Source: Euryodendron excelsum
Taxonomy: Eukaryota > Streptophyta > Magnoliopsida > Ericales > Pentaphylacaceae
Reading direction: 5' to 3'
Assembly: GCA_033060915.1 (NCBI GenBank)
Contig: CM065396.1
Coordinates: 9,191,001 to 9,255,000, forward strand
Length of the DNA stretch: 64,000 bases
Shown: positions 34,314 through 45,656 of the stretch, one piece after another
Layout: each line of letters opens with the position of its first letter
Position numbering within the stretch: the stretch's first letter is position 1
Made by a program: the position numbers and the translations under genes
The notes under the pieces: model-generated
What the model was told of the DNA's origin: nothing
Databases searched by the model: none
What the model saw: the letters and a program-made list of their open reading frames with translations, nothing else

Positions 34314-35617
34314 AAAAAAATTTAAAAAAAATGCCAAAAACCTGCAAACAAAGCAAACAACACACAAAACACCCAATCACAACAATATTTAAAAAATGCG
34401 CATGGAATGGAAGGTGTGTGCCTAATGCCTAACGGTCTCCATTGGGTGGTCATTGTGCCTAAAAATAGCCTATGATATCCTACATGCCATAAGGAGTGCC
34501 CACCTGTCTCAAATTGTGCCACAATGGGCACCTAAACATTATGTCGAACACTTGGTGTGCGTGTGTGTTATTGAGATTTCAAAACAAAATTTTCCTGAGG
34601 AAAAGGCTTCTCAATCCATCCTAGGGGACCCTAAGGTCCCTTGGGATCCAATGGGATTCAATTACCCTCAAATTCTAAGCCTAAGTCTCAATGAGGCATT
34701 TCAACGAACACGTAGTGGGCAGTGAATTTGTGATATGCCTAGAGCATGATTTATAGTGATTCAATCCACCCAAATCACACAAATAGCTACACCTAAACAA
34801 AGTGCAATGCAAGCCCTAATCAATTTCGAGTAGAACCTATGTTCTATGCATGCAATGAGAGAAACTATAAATTTTAGGGCAAAATTGAAAATGGGAGATT
34901 ACCTTAAATGGATGGTAAAGGGAGGAGGAGATTCTCTTTACAATGCACTATAAAAGTTCCAAATTGGAGGGGAACTTCGAATGGAAGATGATCTCTCTCA
35001 AAAACCTTCTTTTCTCTCTTGGGTCTCAAGGCTCTCTCTCTCGGTTTTCTCTCAAACTCCCTTTTGGGTTTGTAATGAAATGACACAAGAGGCTCGAATA
35101 GCCTTATTAAAATTCAGAAATTACTCTTGCCGTTCGACCAGCCCTTATGGCATTCGATCGCAAAGTACAAAATTGGGCTGCTTTGAGGCTGGCCGTTTGA
35201 ATGCCAGAGTAGTCGTTCGAACACCAAGGCAAAAGTGGGACTTACACCCTCTCAGGTTGTTCAAACACCAAGATTGCGCATTTGAACGGCAAGGCAAAAT
35301 TTCAAAATTTTAATTTACATGCCCACGAGCCGTTTGAACGGTAGCTTTGGCCATTTGAACGTAGTGCATTTTTTTGACTTTCCAATTTACAATGCCATGG
35401 GTTGTTCAAACGTTAGTGTGGGCTGTTCAAATGGCTAGGCCAATTTACATTTTTTTGAAAGCAATGCAAGAAATCTAACCTAGCATAAATATACATCCAC
35501 TAAGATTATAAAATAAAAAAATAAATCTAGCCTAACATATATTAAATATGCACTAAGTGTATGGAATACCTAAAACACGCACTACGAATCAAACAAAAAC
35601 ATGCACTACGAAGTAGA
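34314..35617 (-). other. Non-coding region after Athila pol, with TTCGAA-type palindromes
   Basis: No coding signal. Between 35130 and 35430 there are about ten variants of CGTTCGAACGG or CGTTTGAACGG. Similar words fill the U3 of the Athila 5' LTR (42970-43170), so this may be related LTR-type sequence. A TATA-like CTATAAAAG is present on the + strand at 34950-34960, of unknown meaning. Confidence 0.4.
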
Positions 35618-35635
35618 CCCCGCCCCACCCCAAAC
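35618..35635 (-). promoter_or_regulatory. Polypurine-tract-like run after Athila pol
   Basis: The minus strand reads GTTTGGGGTGGGGCGGGG. It lies about 250 bp beyond the end of the integrase C-terminus, in the position of a PPT or internal PPT. No LTR start (TGATTAG) follows directly, so it is either an internal PPT or chance G-richness. Confidence 0.35.
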
Positions 35636-35869
35636 TAGAGATGAGCGTAGTCCGCGATGTGCAAAAATCAAGGAAAACGAAAAGACACGGTGACGGACGG
35701 GTAGGGAATATGAAAAGGCGGGACAACACCCACTCCTCCTAACTAGGGGAAAGCGACGTCCGACACTACTCGATCCTAGCAACTACTATACAACCTACTG
35801 GATGGCACTATGGTTCAATCAAAAGGTGGTGGATCACGCAAATCCACATAATCGGCCTCTCCTGACTCC

Positions 35870-37215
35870 AGCTCAAGATAAGGCTTCAGGCGCTACCCAT
35901 TGACCTTGGAGTTATTGCCATTCTTAGGGTTTTCAATTTCAATGGCCCCATGAGGTGAGACTTCCCACACTAGAAAAGGTCCAAACCATCTACTTTGAAG
36001 CTTACATGAAAACAAATACAACCAGGAATTGTATAGAAGGACCTTTTGACCAACTTTGAAAGATTTACGAAGGATGCGTTGGTCATGTAGTGATTTCATC
36101 TTCGCTTTAGAGATCTTTGCATTTTCATAAGCATCATTCTGAATTTCATCGAGTTCATTGAGTTGCAATCTCCGAAGTGAGCCCACCTCATCTAAACTCT
36201 CATTGAATTAACGGATTGTCCAATAGGCCTTGTGTTCTATCTCCACTGGAACATGGCACGCCTTTTCGTACACAAGCCTATATGAAGAAGACTTTAAGAT
36301 AGTCTTATAAGTTGTCTCGTATACCCACAATGCATCCACCAACCTCAAGGACCAATCCTTTTAGTTAGGGTTGACTGTTTTCTTAAGGACTTGCTTGATC
36401 TCTCTATTTGCCAACTCAACTTGGCCTTAGGTCTGGGGGTGATAAGGTGTACCAACCTTATGTATCACCCCATACTTTCTTATCAGCAGAGCTACAGGTC
36501 TATTACAAAAGTGAGAGCCACTATCATTGATTATAGCTCGTGACATACCAAAACGAGAAAAGATATACTCTTTCAAAAACTTGACCAGAACAGCATTGTC
36601 GTTGGTACGTGTCAGTATAGCTTCTACCCACTTAGACACGTAGTCTATGCCCACTAAGATGTACAGATACCCAAATGAGTTAGGAAAGAGTCCTATGAAA
36701 TCAATACCCCAATAGTCAAAAACCTCTAGAATGATGATAGGGGTAAGTGGTATCATCTGCCTCCTAGAAAGACTTCCTAGATGTTGGCATCTATCATAAG
36801 ATGTGTAAAAGATGTGAATGTCTCTAAACATGGTAGGCCAGTAGAAACCACTCTGTAAGATCTTAGCAATGGTTGTACGTGAAGAAAAGTGTCAACCGCA
36901 TGCCTGTCAATGACAGAACTCGATGATACTTTTCACCTCATCGCCGAGAACAAATAGACGGATAACTTGATTTGGACAATATTTGAACAGGTATGGATCC
37001 TCCCAAGAAAAATACCTCACATGTCTAAAGAATTTTTTCCTATCAATGCTAGACCATTGTGAGGGAATATTGCTGATAGCTAAGTAGTTAGTTATGTCGG
37101 CAAACCACAGTGTAATGGAACCTGTAAGTGCATAAGCGTAGAAGAGTTGCTCATCTGGGAAGTATTCATTGATTGGAAGGGGGTCGTAGGCATCCCCATC
37201 ATGATTGGTCGACAA
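35870..37215 (-). pseudogene. Athila integrase, decayed
   Basis: On the minus strand from 37215: a lead-in (INEYFPDEQLFY, ITNYLAISNIP, KKFFRHVRYF) and an HHCC-type finger region with shifts. The catalytic core at 36427-36831 reads YWGIDFIGLFPNSFGYLYIL, DYVSKWVEAI, RAIINDSGSHFCN and TPYHPQT, then after one stop GQVELANREI. The D, D and E positions are kept. The C-terminal part (35893-36186) includes [28 protein letters not shown] and [10 protein letters not shown], then VNG and, after a stop, RLKPYL, the usual Athila end. A live enzyme would insert cDNA. Shifts and stops make this copy dead. Confidence 0.85.
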
Positions 37216-37240
37216 TGAAATTTTTTAGCCTTTTCTTATC

Positions 37241-37620
37241 TCAAATCTCAATATAAAACTCTTGAAGCAAGAGAATCCACCAGATGAGTCGTGGTTTTGC
37301 ATCAGGCTTACCCAACAAATACTTAAGGGTGGAATGATTAGTGTAAATGATAACGAAAGATGCAACCAAGTATGATCTAAGCTTATCTAATGCAAAAACC
37401 ATGGCAAGAAGCTCTTTTTCTAATGTGGTATAGTTCAGTTGGGCTTCATTGAGGATCTTGTTGGCATAGTAAATCACATATGGTTTCTTGTCGACCCTCT
37501 GACCTAAAACAGCCCCCACGGTGTAATCGCTCACATCACACATCAACTCAAAAGGTAAAGACCAATTGGGTGATCTGATAATAGGTGTAATGGTGAGAAG
37601 CCATTTGATCTTGTCAAAGG
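37241..37620 (-). pseudogene. Athila RNase H, decayed
   Basis: The minus-strand open stretch 37546-37241 reads [58 protein letters not shown] and [13 protein letters not shown]. Catalytic positions D (CDVSD), E (LEKE) and D/N (YTNHS, where active copies have YTDH) can be placed. The last is substituted, so activity would be lost. Unlike element 1, no second RNase H follows before the integrase. Confidence 0.8.
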
Positions 37621-37699
37621 CTTCTTAGCATTGAGGTGTCCAGACAAATGGAACCTCCAGTGAAAGCAAATGGCACAAGGGTCTAGAAATGGCACTAAA

Positions 37700-38640
37700 C
37701 CCTTCAATGAATCATCGATAGAATCTGGCATGCCCCAGAAAAGACCGAATGTCTCTGACACACTTAGGGGTAGGGAGGCGTTAGATTAACTCAACCTTAA
37801 ACTGATCAACCTCGATCCCTTTTGGTGGACACACTATGTCCAAGAACTATTCCTTGTGTCACCATAAAGTGACACTTTTCCAAATTGAGTACTGGATTGT
37901 TCTCCTCGTATCTCTCTAATACTTTCTCAAGATGCTCTAAACAAGCCTCAAAAGTATCCTCGTAAATTGAGAAGTCACCCATGAAGACTTCGAGGGTCTT
38001 TTCAACCATATCACTAAAAATGGACATCATGCACCTTTGAAAGGTGGCCGGTGCATTGCACAGGTCAAAGGGCATTCTCTTGTATGCATAGGTGCCAAAG
38101 AGGCACGTGAATGTAGTCTTATCCTGGTCTTCTAAAGTGACCTCATTCTAGCTGTAGCCAAAATACCCATCTAATAAACGATAGTATGCTTGGCCCGCTA
38201 CTCGTTCTAAGACTTGGTCCAAGAACGGAAGTGGGAAGTGATCTTTCCTAGTGGCTGCATTGAGTCTACGGTAGTCTATACACATTTGTCAGCCTGTTTG
38301 AATTCTAGTTGAAACTAGTTCTTTAAGCTCATTTTTCACTACAGTAACCCCTGACTACTTTGGGACGACTTGGGTTAGACTAAGCCATTTGAAATCAGAG
38401 ATGATGTATACAATACCTGCATTGAGAAACTTTAGTACTTCTCCTCTAACAACCTCCTTCATGTTGGGGTTCAAGCGTCGTTGCATTTAACACACAAATT
38501 TAGAGTCCTCCTCTAGATATATACGATGAGTGCACATTAAAGGACTTATTCCATGAAAGCCACTATAGTCCAACCTAGAGCTTTTCTATGATTTTTCAGC
38601 ACTTTCAAAATAGATTCCTCTTGGCCTTCAGATAGGCTAG
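37700..38640 (-). pseudogene. Athila reverse transcriptase, decayed, active site changed
   Basis: The downstream half is readable on the minus strand at 38075-37806: MPFDLCNAPATFQRCMMSIF, then VFMGDFSIYEDTFEACLEHL and LNLEKCHFMVTQGIVLGHS. The active-site motif is FMGDF where the family has FMDDF, so one catalytic aspartate has become glycine. The upstream fingers and palm blocks (38100-38560) are split by many stops and shifts. SFLGHARFYRWFIEGFS (near 37730) marks the end. Not functional. Confidence 0.8.
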
Positions 38641-38998
38641 AGGATATGACTACCGGATAGGATTCACCCTCACCTAAAAATGTATATTTCAAGGTGGAAG
38701 GTAAGGGTTTCCTCTCCGGAGTTGGTGACTTTTATTTAGAAGGGACTGGTTTTTCAACACTTGGGGTAAGGGGTTCAAAAGCAAGGGTCCAATGACCCAC
38801 GTGCATGCAACTCTCATTCCCTTCCCTAACTCTAGCTAGGTCCCTATGACTAGCACTCTTAGTTTCCAATTGGTCATTAGGCTTACTCCAAACAAGAGCC
38901 CTTTCAATTAGATCATGTATAAACTCTCGGTCCACATGCTCCTAGACAATAGACTCAATGAAGTCTACCTCCTCAACGTTGTCTGCTTCCCCCTTTTG
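38641..38998 (-). other. Athila polyprotein linker between protease and RT
   Basis: One open stretch (38935-38732, DREFIHDLIERALVWSKPND) and the start of the RT entry block (LPSTLKYTFLGEGESYPVVI, near 38660-38720) are present. I see no catalytic domain here. Confidence 0.5.
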
Positions 38999-39436
38999 CT
39001 AACCTACCATAAAAATGTTCATCTCTAAGGTCATATTACTGAATGACAACTTCAATAACCCATTCCTATAATGAATAATTGCATTAGCAGTTGCATGGAA
39101 TGGTCGTCCTAGAATGATAGGAATATGACGCTTAGAAGATTCTATATCTATCGGGTGGGTATCTAAAACAAGAAAACCCACAAGGTAGTAGACATTGTCC
39201 ACTTGAATGAAAACATCCTCAATTATTCCCCGAGGCACCTTAATAGAACGATTAGCCAACTTTAGAGTAACTTGGGTAGGGCTCGATTCTCCTAGACCTA
39301 GTTCTTTGTAAAGAGAGTATGGAAGTAGATTCACACTAGAACCTAGGTCAAAAAGGGCTCAATCTATCATATGGCCTCCTATGACGGACGAAATAGTAGG
39401 ACAACCAGGGTCTTTATACTTCGGCGTAATTTTTCA
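38999..39436 (-). pseudogene. Athila aspartic protease, decayed
   Basis: Minus strand: ALFDLGSSVNLLPYSLYKEL with the catalytic D of the DxGSS motif, about 80 residues later HIPIILGRPFHATANAIIHY (the ILGRPF hallmark), and a hydrophobic end. A stop just before ALFD and the stop near 38999 break the polyprotein. It matures Gag-Pol in live elements. Confidence 0.75.
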
Positions 39437-39890
39437 TTATAGGATGGCACTCTGGCTCTCATTCATCATTGCCATCTCTTTGACACGCAACCTCCCTTTA
39501 ACAATACACAAGTCCTTTAGAAACTTCACATAGGAAGGTATTTGTTTGATGACATCCAAAATCAGAATGTTGACTCGAACTTGTTTGAAAATCTCATAAA
39601 TTTTAGAATTTAGAGATTCTTTCTTAGGTCTCATCAATCTATGAGGAAACGGGGCATGTTTCAAATATTCAATGCCCATATTTTCAGATGCATCAATGAA
39701 CTATTTTGACGGCCCAGAATGGTTCTCATTTTCTTTCTCTTCACTCTCTTTATTTTTCTCACTCTTCTCTCTCTTGTGCTCATGTCCTATCCCTACAGAC
39801 TCATCCTTTTTCCCTTGGTTGATTTCTTTAGGGGTGATGATTTTATCTAATTATTTTTCACTCCTAAAGGTGGTGGCTTGAACCTGTTCA
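39437..39890 (-). pseudogene. Athila pre-protease conserved block, decayed
   Basis: The minus strand 39679-39437 reads MGIEYLKHAPFPHRLMRPKK, IYEIFKQVRVNIL, IKQIPSYVKFLKDLCIVKGR and EMAMMNESQSAIL. This block lies between gag and protease in Athila polyproteins. A lysine- and glutamate-rich, low-complexity linker (39690-39890) precedes it. Confidence 0.7.
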
Positions 39891-41431
39891 TGTGGAGTGT
39901 TAATGAAATTTGTAGGTTTCTAGTTTGGTTGGGGTTGGGTAGGAAATCGCCCTTGTGTTTGTTGAGTCATTAATATCTTGTGGATGTCTTTGACTATCGT
40001 GTTGGTCTCCCCTTGTGATTGTTCCAGATTTGTGACTATCGTGGTGAGTGCTCTCATATCGTTGGTCACTTGGTTGTCCTCATTGTTCCTCCTATGAGGT
40101 GGGTGACATTGTACCGGTTGAGGTATGTATGGTTGTAATACCAGTGGTTATGGTACTGGTGGTTGTGGTACCGGTGGTGCAGAATAAGGCATTTGTTGGC
40201 CTTGGAAAGGTTGCAGTGGTTGGTGAAAAGACTGTGGGGGTTGTTGGAATGGTTTAGGATTTTGGGGACCCTCTTGTTTCCACCCAAAATTAGGGTGATT
40301 CCTCCATCCCGGGTTATATGTGTTGGACTAGGGATTGTTCCCATTCTTCTAGTTTTGGTACCCCCCTTGAAATTGGCCAACCACTTTTACTTGGCTGTGA
40401 AGTGCTTCCCGTACCCCCGGTATGGTTGGACATGATACAGTGTCATGGTTTAATATTTTAGAAGCTAGATAAAGTGAGGATGTCTTAATCGGTACGGAAG
40501 TGGTAACCTTAGAAGTTTCCAAAGCCTCCAACTTTCGCATTAGTGACGTGACCCTAGCTTGTTGGTCTTTTACTTCCCCTAGTTTGTGTTTGCCTCCGAC
40601 ATGTGTGGTGTTGGACTTTTTTATGTGATTTTGAGTTATATGGTTTTGAGTACCTGTACTAGCCCAATCTCTAGCCAAGTTGGCTAGATAGTCGAAGTAA
40701 TTGTATGCCTCCATGGGGTTTTCATCTGGATAGGTTCCCGCACACATTGATTCTATAAACATCTTCAATTAAGAAGTCAATGAAGAATATAACGTGTTTA
40801 TAATGTGCCATTCCGGGAAACCGGGATGTGGACATGTGAATAGTAGGTCCTTGAATCTCTCCCAACATTGGAAGAAAGTTTCACCACTATTCGATGCAAA
40901 TTGAGAGATGGCACGTCATAGTGCCTCGGTGCGATTTTCAGGAAAAAACTTTTTCAAGAACTCCACTTGAAGTGTGTGCCATGAATGTATGGACATGGGC
41001 CTTAGTGAATTGAACCACATTTTGGCCTTGTCCATTAGAGTGAATGGGAGGAGTTTCAAAGATAAAACTTCCCGAGGACATGCATTATCTTGGAAAATGC
41101 AGCATACACCCTCAAAATCTTTAATGTGAGTGTACGGTTGCTCTGAATCATAGCCATGAAACTTGGGCATGGCTTCTAGCATTCCTGGTTTCAAATTTAA
41201 AGTTGTTTGGTGTGAAGGAAGTACTATGGCAGATGTTGGTGTTTTACTTAAGGGATTCATGTAATCCCCCATAGTACGATTTTGTGCCTCGGTTTCCCCT
41301 ATATTGCTACCACGTTCATGGACATTGTTTCGGCCATTATGCCCATTATGTCCATTCTTTCCATCCCCCGGGACGTGTCCCAATGTTAGATCATCTATGT
41401 TTTCCATGGGTGTGGGTTGTGAATCAACCAA
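39891..41431 (-). pseudogene. Athila gag, decayed
   Basis: The N-terminal half at 41431-40916 is open. It has a G/N-rich start (VPGDGKNGHNGHNGRNN), then KPGMLEAMPKFHGYDSEQPY, HIKDFEGVCCIFQD, LKLLPFTLMDKAKMWFNSL and EFLKKFFPENRTEAL, the capsid-like core of plant gypsy gag. A stop at about 40913 precedes a continuation (40768-40349) with EAYNYFDYLANLARDW and a Q/P-rich tail (40050-40300). The open frame is preceded by a stop, and the first in-frame ATG is at MENIDD (near 41410), so the true start is uncertain. In a live element gag builds the virus-like particle. Confidence 0.75.
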
Positions 41432-41967
41432 AGGAAATCAAGGTAAGTCTGTTGGATGAAAACGAGTAGGTGATGAAGTCAAATAACCTGGTGGGAGATT
41501 ACATGAAGGCGAGACTCTACAAAGATGAAGCATGTGATCTCTAAAGAATTGGGACATACAAATGCAGTGCACACATCAATCAAGTCAAATCAATTCCTTT
41601 CGAACCTCCAATCTCCACATAAATGTCAACTCTGTTGCCTACAAGAAATTCAAATGCAACCCAACCGATCCTCCAATCTCCACATACAAGCCAAAACCAC
41701 CAATAAACAATTAACGCACAACTTAACTGCCTCTAGTTCTACCTCCTAACTATAAAATGCATGGACCCCTAAAAAAAAGAAAAAAACAAATAAACATCCT
41801 AAAATTCTAACATGACAAAACAAAAATGGTGGAGCAAAGTTATCGAATGGCCTTAGCCGACGATTCCTCTGTGGTAATAGGTTGATGGTGAAACAGTCCG
41901 CTGAACTTCGTGTTAACTAAGGTTCATATTCTAGCACGCCTTGTGGTCACTTGTGCAAAAGCAAGGC
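41432..41967 (-). other. Athila untranslated leader between PBS and gag
   Basis: AT-rich, with stops in all frames and an A-rich run on the + strand near 41770-41800. No gene seen. Confidence 0.5.
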
Positions 41968-41985
41968 TCCCCGGCATTGGCGCCA
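41968..41985 (-). promoter_or_regulatory. Athila primer binding site, tRNA-Asp type
   Basis: The minus strand reads TGGCGCCAATGCCGGGGA, five bases inside the LTR end. It differs at two of 18 positions from the complement of the 3' end of plant tRNA-Asp (TGGCGCCGTTGCCGGGGA). This is where minus-strand cDNA synthesis would start. It fixes the LTR's inner boundary and the element's orientation. Confidence 0.85.
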
Positions 41986-41990
41986 AAACT

Positions 41991-43548
41991 TGACTCGCGC
42001 CACACGTGCAATCAAGATAAACCCAAGGGAAGGCTTGCGGAGTAATTAACTTGAAGTACGAGATCATCCCACAAGAAGCTGTGTGTGCACAATGATCAAA
42101 GGAACTAGAACTACCCTCACAATCGCTCACCAAATTCTAACAAATTGCTTCTTAAAATGAAAATGAAAAATCTGATTGCTTTGGAAAAGGTTTGGTGATC
42201 TAAACTAGCTACAAACAAATGCGAAACACTTGAACCAAGTTTGATTTTAACTTAATGTGACAAAGTCTCGGGATTAATTGATCCAATGGATTGTTTTTCT
42301 TGGAATTCCAAAGGAGAGATTTTATAACTCAAATCCTTCGACTATGTCATGAGTCTTGGATTCGAAAATTCTATTTGTAAAAATAATGTGTTCTTTAGAA
42401 ATTTAACTTTTAAAATAAATCAAGTTTTTAGAATCGGGGACGAATACCATCGATTCGTGTAGTACATATACTAAGTATAAACTCACACATAAACGTTACC
42501 GAATATAATCAATCGTCCAAGTTTTCAATGTTTTGTAGTACGAAGAACACGAAGAACAATAAAAATAGAGATTTAGCTTGAAAACCTGAAACCTACCCCC
42601 TTTGTTCATCCAAGATCTCCAATGGGTCTTCACAATTAATTCCAAGAATGGGAGAGTTAGCTAGTCATATCTATCTATGGAATAACTTCGAAATAATTGA
42701 AGAAATACTGAAAATATGAATTTACTGCAAAGAAACAACTGAAATCGCAAATTTAATGCAAGGAAATGGAAGAACATGTATTGAAACTAATGTTTAAGAG
42801 ATTACAATTACAACTACACAATAATCTAACAAATATAAGCTAAATAAATGAAAAACTTACAAAAATCTTAAATATCGCCGCCTCTCTAGTCTGATAGATC
42901 AAAAATAAAATGAAAGTTTGTATTTATAGGGATTATAATCGAACCCTAAAATTTGGCAAAAATTAGCCTAGCCGTTCAAACGGTTGGAGTGGTGTACGAA
43001 CGCTCGTAGCTGGGTTGTTCGTTGTTCGAACGACTGGAAGGGGAGATCGAACGGTAGGCAATTCCTTAGATGCATGCCCTCGGGCTATTCGAACGGCCCT
43101 TTCCACCGTTTGAATAATAGGCAAAATTTTGGGCTTCTTTTCTTCTGGTTGTTCGAACAGCCTCCTAGGGGTTCAAACAGCAATCTTGTGTTTCGCTCAT
43201 TCAGAAATAGACTTGTTTAAAGCCTTTGGAGTTGGAATTTGTTGACGCACATTGGACGCAAACACGTGTAACTTTGAACGACCTTTCCAATGGTGTATCA
43301 CTCATCCCGTTCTGACCTACGAAACTTGCACATTTTTCGAGACAAAGCCCCAGCAACGGTCCTCAAGCCACAGTCACAGCTTGGATCATTTCTTTAACTC
43401 CAAAATGACTTCCTTAGGTTCAAATACCTGAAATGAGTTGTAGTACAAGGATAAATGCAATATAAAGCGAAGAAAGCATAATTAGCTCTAATCTACTACT
43501 GTCAAAGGCCGTTTAACGGCCATAGACTACACTTATGTAGTCTAATCA
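41991..43548 (-). mobile_element. Athila 5' LTR (about 1.56 kb)
   Basis: The inner end lies by the PBS: on the + strand TGACTCGCG begins at 41991. The outer end is placed at ATCA (43545-43548), because recognisable internal sequence of element J begins just after. On the minus strand the LTR then runs TGATTAG...GAGTCA. CTATAAATA is at 42921-42929 (minus). U3 holds several CGTTCGAACGG-type palindromes (42970-43170) and two perfect inverted repeats at its start (43508-43522 and 43523-43544). An alternative outer end is GTCA at 43504. Confidence 0.7.
42921..42929 (-). promoter_or_regulatory. Athila LTR TATA box
   Basis: CTATAAATA on the minus strand, with about 600 bp of U3 upstream. Transcription would begin near 42895 and run leftward into gag. 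Confidence 0.6.
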
Positions 43549-44384
43549 TGGTGTTGGTGAAAACATGTAAGGGCACTAGTAGCAAAATGAGCTATTAAAA
43601 AAAAGAAACTCCTCTAGCTCCGGATCTTGGTTCTCAACAAAAGTATTCCAAAGTGTCGATAGTTGAAATTAGCTAAAGAAGTTAGGGGATCATGGAAAGA
43701 CATTCTCGAGATCGACCAGGCACAACAAAAGAAGAAGGGAAGCCTTGTAAATAACATTCTAAACAAGATCTGTCAAGTCACCATAAAAAATAGTGAATTA
43801 TAATGCTGTACTAACTCTGCAGGGAAAATCTTATTCAAAATCCAAAATAGCTACGAATGGTGAAAATCATTTGTTAACGAAACAACTAAAGAAACTACTC
43901 TTTCAAAATTGCAAGAACTCAGGGACATAATCCTGGATGGATAGCGGAAAGCGAGAATAATATGGACCCCATCATCATCAGAAGAAAAATCAAATGAAAA
44001 GGCAAGATCCATCCACCACTAGCTGCTTCAACATGTGATGGCTCCACTGCCTCAACAGACAGAAGGACAATGATATGAGCTGTGTGCAACAGCTTCCTAC
44101 CACAAGAAGCACTGAGACCACCCTTGCTGCACAAAGCCTTTGCCAGCTACGCATAAACAAATGAAACTTGGCGCCACTAAGAGTGGCACACAACCCAGGC
44201 TGGCCCCGTCTCGGCCTTTTGCTTGCCAAAACCAGTTTTGAATGGCCTTTTGACCCTATTTTCAAGCTTCAATCTCCAGTTTTCAAAATTTCAAACCTCC
44301 AGTTCCTCTGACTGGCTTGCGACCTTCATTAGGTACTTACTTTATAATTTTCTGCGTTCAACAGGTAAAGACAGAAACACCTCC
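43549..44384 (+). mobile_element. Element J internal stub: spacer and antisense ORF remnant
   Basis: 43549-43900 resembles the spacer after pol in element 1 (GGTGAAAAC-n-GGGCACTAGTAGCAAAA). 43919-44160 on the minus strand matches the C-terminal part of the antisense ORF, with shared blocks such as LLSVEAVEPSHVEA against the VEPIDPSLV-type stretch of element 1. 44170-44187 carries GGCGCCACTAAGAGTGGC, the family palindrome, and 44270-44384 aligns with the sequence just before LTR C. Much of the antisense gene is missing, so J has a large internal deletion. Confidence 0.55.
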
Positions 44385-45656
44385 AAATCAACACAATCAT
44401 ACTCCAGCCTAGACCAGCTTCCCAGATCCAGTCCAATCAAGTAATAGCTTCGTGAGCCCGCTAAGCCCATTAGAGGCAAAATGATCGAAATGTCCCTGTT
44501 GCATCGGTCAGTCCAATCCAAACAGACAAGTCTTCCATACGACAATAAGTACATTCAAATCAAACGTCAAATCCATCTGTCTCGTTATTCGAGAAAGTTG
44601 ATCCCTCATTGATGATAAGACCATTCAATCCAGCACGGGATGATCACCAAGAAAGTTTATTCCTCATATCGGTAAAGCCTCTCTCACACTCATCTCTGGA
44701 AAGTACCTAAGTCCTTGAGATGGAAGAGTGGTTCACTTCTGGCTCGTGCTAGCCCGCCAATGTAGAATGTTTGCTAATCTGGCACATTCATTGAGAAAGC
44801 ACAAGCCCTTTAAGAACAGAAGACCGTTCAAGTCCAACATGTTCTTTGAGAAAGCACAAACCCCTCAAGAACGGAAGACCGTCCCAGTCTGGCACAACCT
44901 TCGAGAAAGTCGATCCCTCAAGGCAGTAAGACTCTTTCAAGCCTGTCCACTATGAAAGTACCAATTCCTTTAATAGAAGTCCAAACCAGATCCAGACTGG
45001 TTAACATTGATGCCTGTTAGCTTGTCCTAGTGAAAAATGACCATTTTGCCTCCAACAGGCCTAGCACATTCTTCGAGAAAGTACCAAATCCTCATAATGG
45101 TAAAACCACCTTCCAAGGCTGTCCCTAGATGATCCGGCAAGTCCAGTGCCATCCAGTCAACCCCGGTCCTTTTTCGGAGGTTTCCCTGTCAAAATAACTA
45201 TTTTGCCCTTAGGCATCCAAATGCCCTAAGGAACTACATCGGCTCTGGGTATCAAACCAGTAACACCCCAGTCAACTCTAGTTAACCCTAGTCAACTCTG
45301 ATCAACCCCAATCAATCTTGGTCAACCCTAGAACTCCTAGGATGAGGTGACAGTGATCTGGTCACTCTCTTCAACCATACCGGCTTTGGGAATCAAAGCG
45401 ACAACCTTTAGGACACTATCCAGAGTGTCCCCTTCCATTTCTGGTAGGGTCTTGCCATTTAGCACTTTTCTTTTCAAATCATAACCCCTCTGCTCCACCA
45501 TGAGTGACGCATGACCATTTTTTAGCCTTGAGCCACTTCTAGAGGCGCACACCAGCTGTCAGAAGCAGTTACAAATGAATCAACCTTCTGATCAGCCCCC
45601 ATCAATGAACTTGTGCCACTTTTAGTGGCGCATGGTTTGGATTTGGCCATTCGCCA
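44385..45656 (+). mobile_element. Element J LTR, U3 part (5' end eroded)
   Basis: Diverged family U3: GCTTCGTGAGCCCGC, AGAGGCAAAATGATCGAAATG, GATGGAAGAGTGGTTCACTTC, GACCATTTTGCC and GGCTCTGGGTATCAAACCAG follow one another in family order. The first ~60 bp, including TGTAAGCACCCC, is unrecognisable. It ends at a GCCACTTTTAGTGGCGC palindrome (45616-45632), close to where the TATA box should be, and is then cut by LTR piece F. The presumed continuation is at 63691. Confidence 0.65.

Larger units (their letters stand above)
22415..43548 (-). mobile_element. Athila-lineage Ty3/Gypsy element (- strand), interrupted, 3' end outside window
   Basis: Read leftward from 43548: 5' LTR, tRNA-Asp-type PBS, gag, protease, RT, RNase H, integrase, a PPT-like run, non-coding sequence and a decayed ORF. 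Gag, the pre-protease block and the integrase core match the Athila family as I know it (MPSYVKFLKDL-type block, WGIDFIG, TPYHPQT). Solo LTR D (with E) splits the downstream ORF, and element 1 cuts it again, so the remaining 3' part and 3' LTR should lie left of the window. The element sits in giant-LTR element J; TGGTG at 43549-43553 is the candidate target-site copy. Every ORF carries stops or shifts. Confidence 0.8.

Noticed and set aside
34904..35313. Possible host gene pieces around 35 kb
   Set aside because: Short frames on both strands in palindrome-rich non-coding sequence after Athila pol; no domain seen.
40048..40435. Valine-rich plus-strand ORFs
   Set aside because: They are shadows of the Q/P-rich Athila gag tail on the minus strand.
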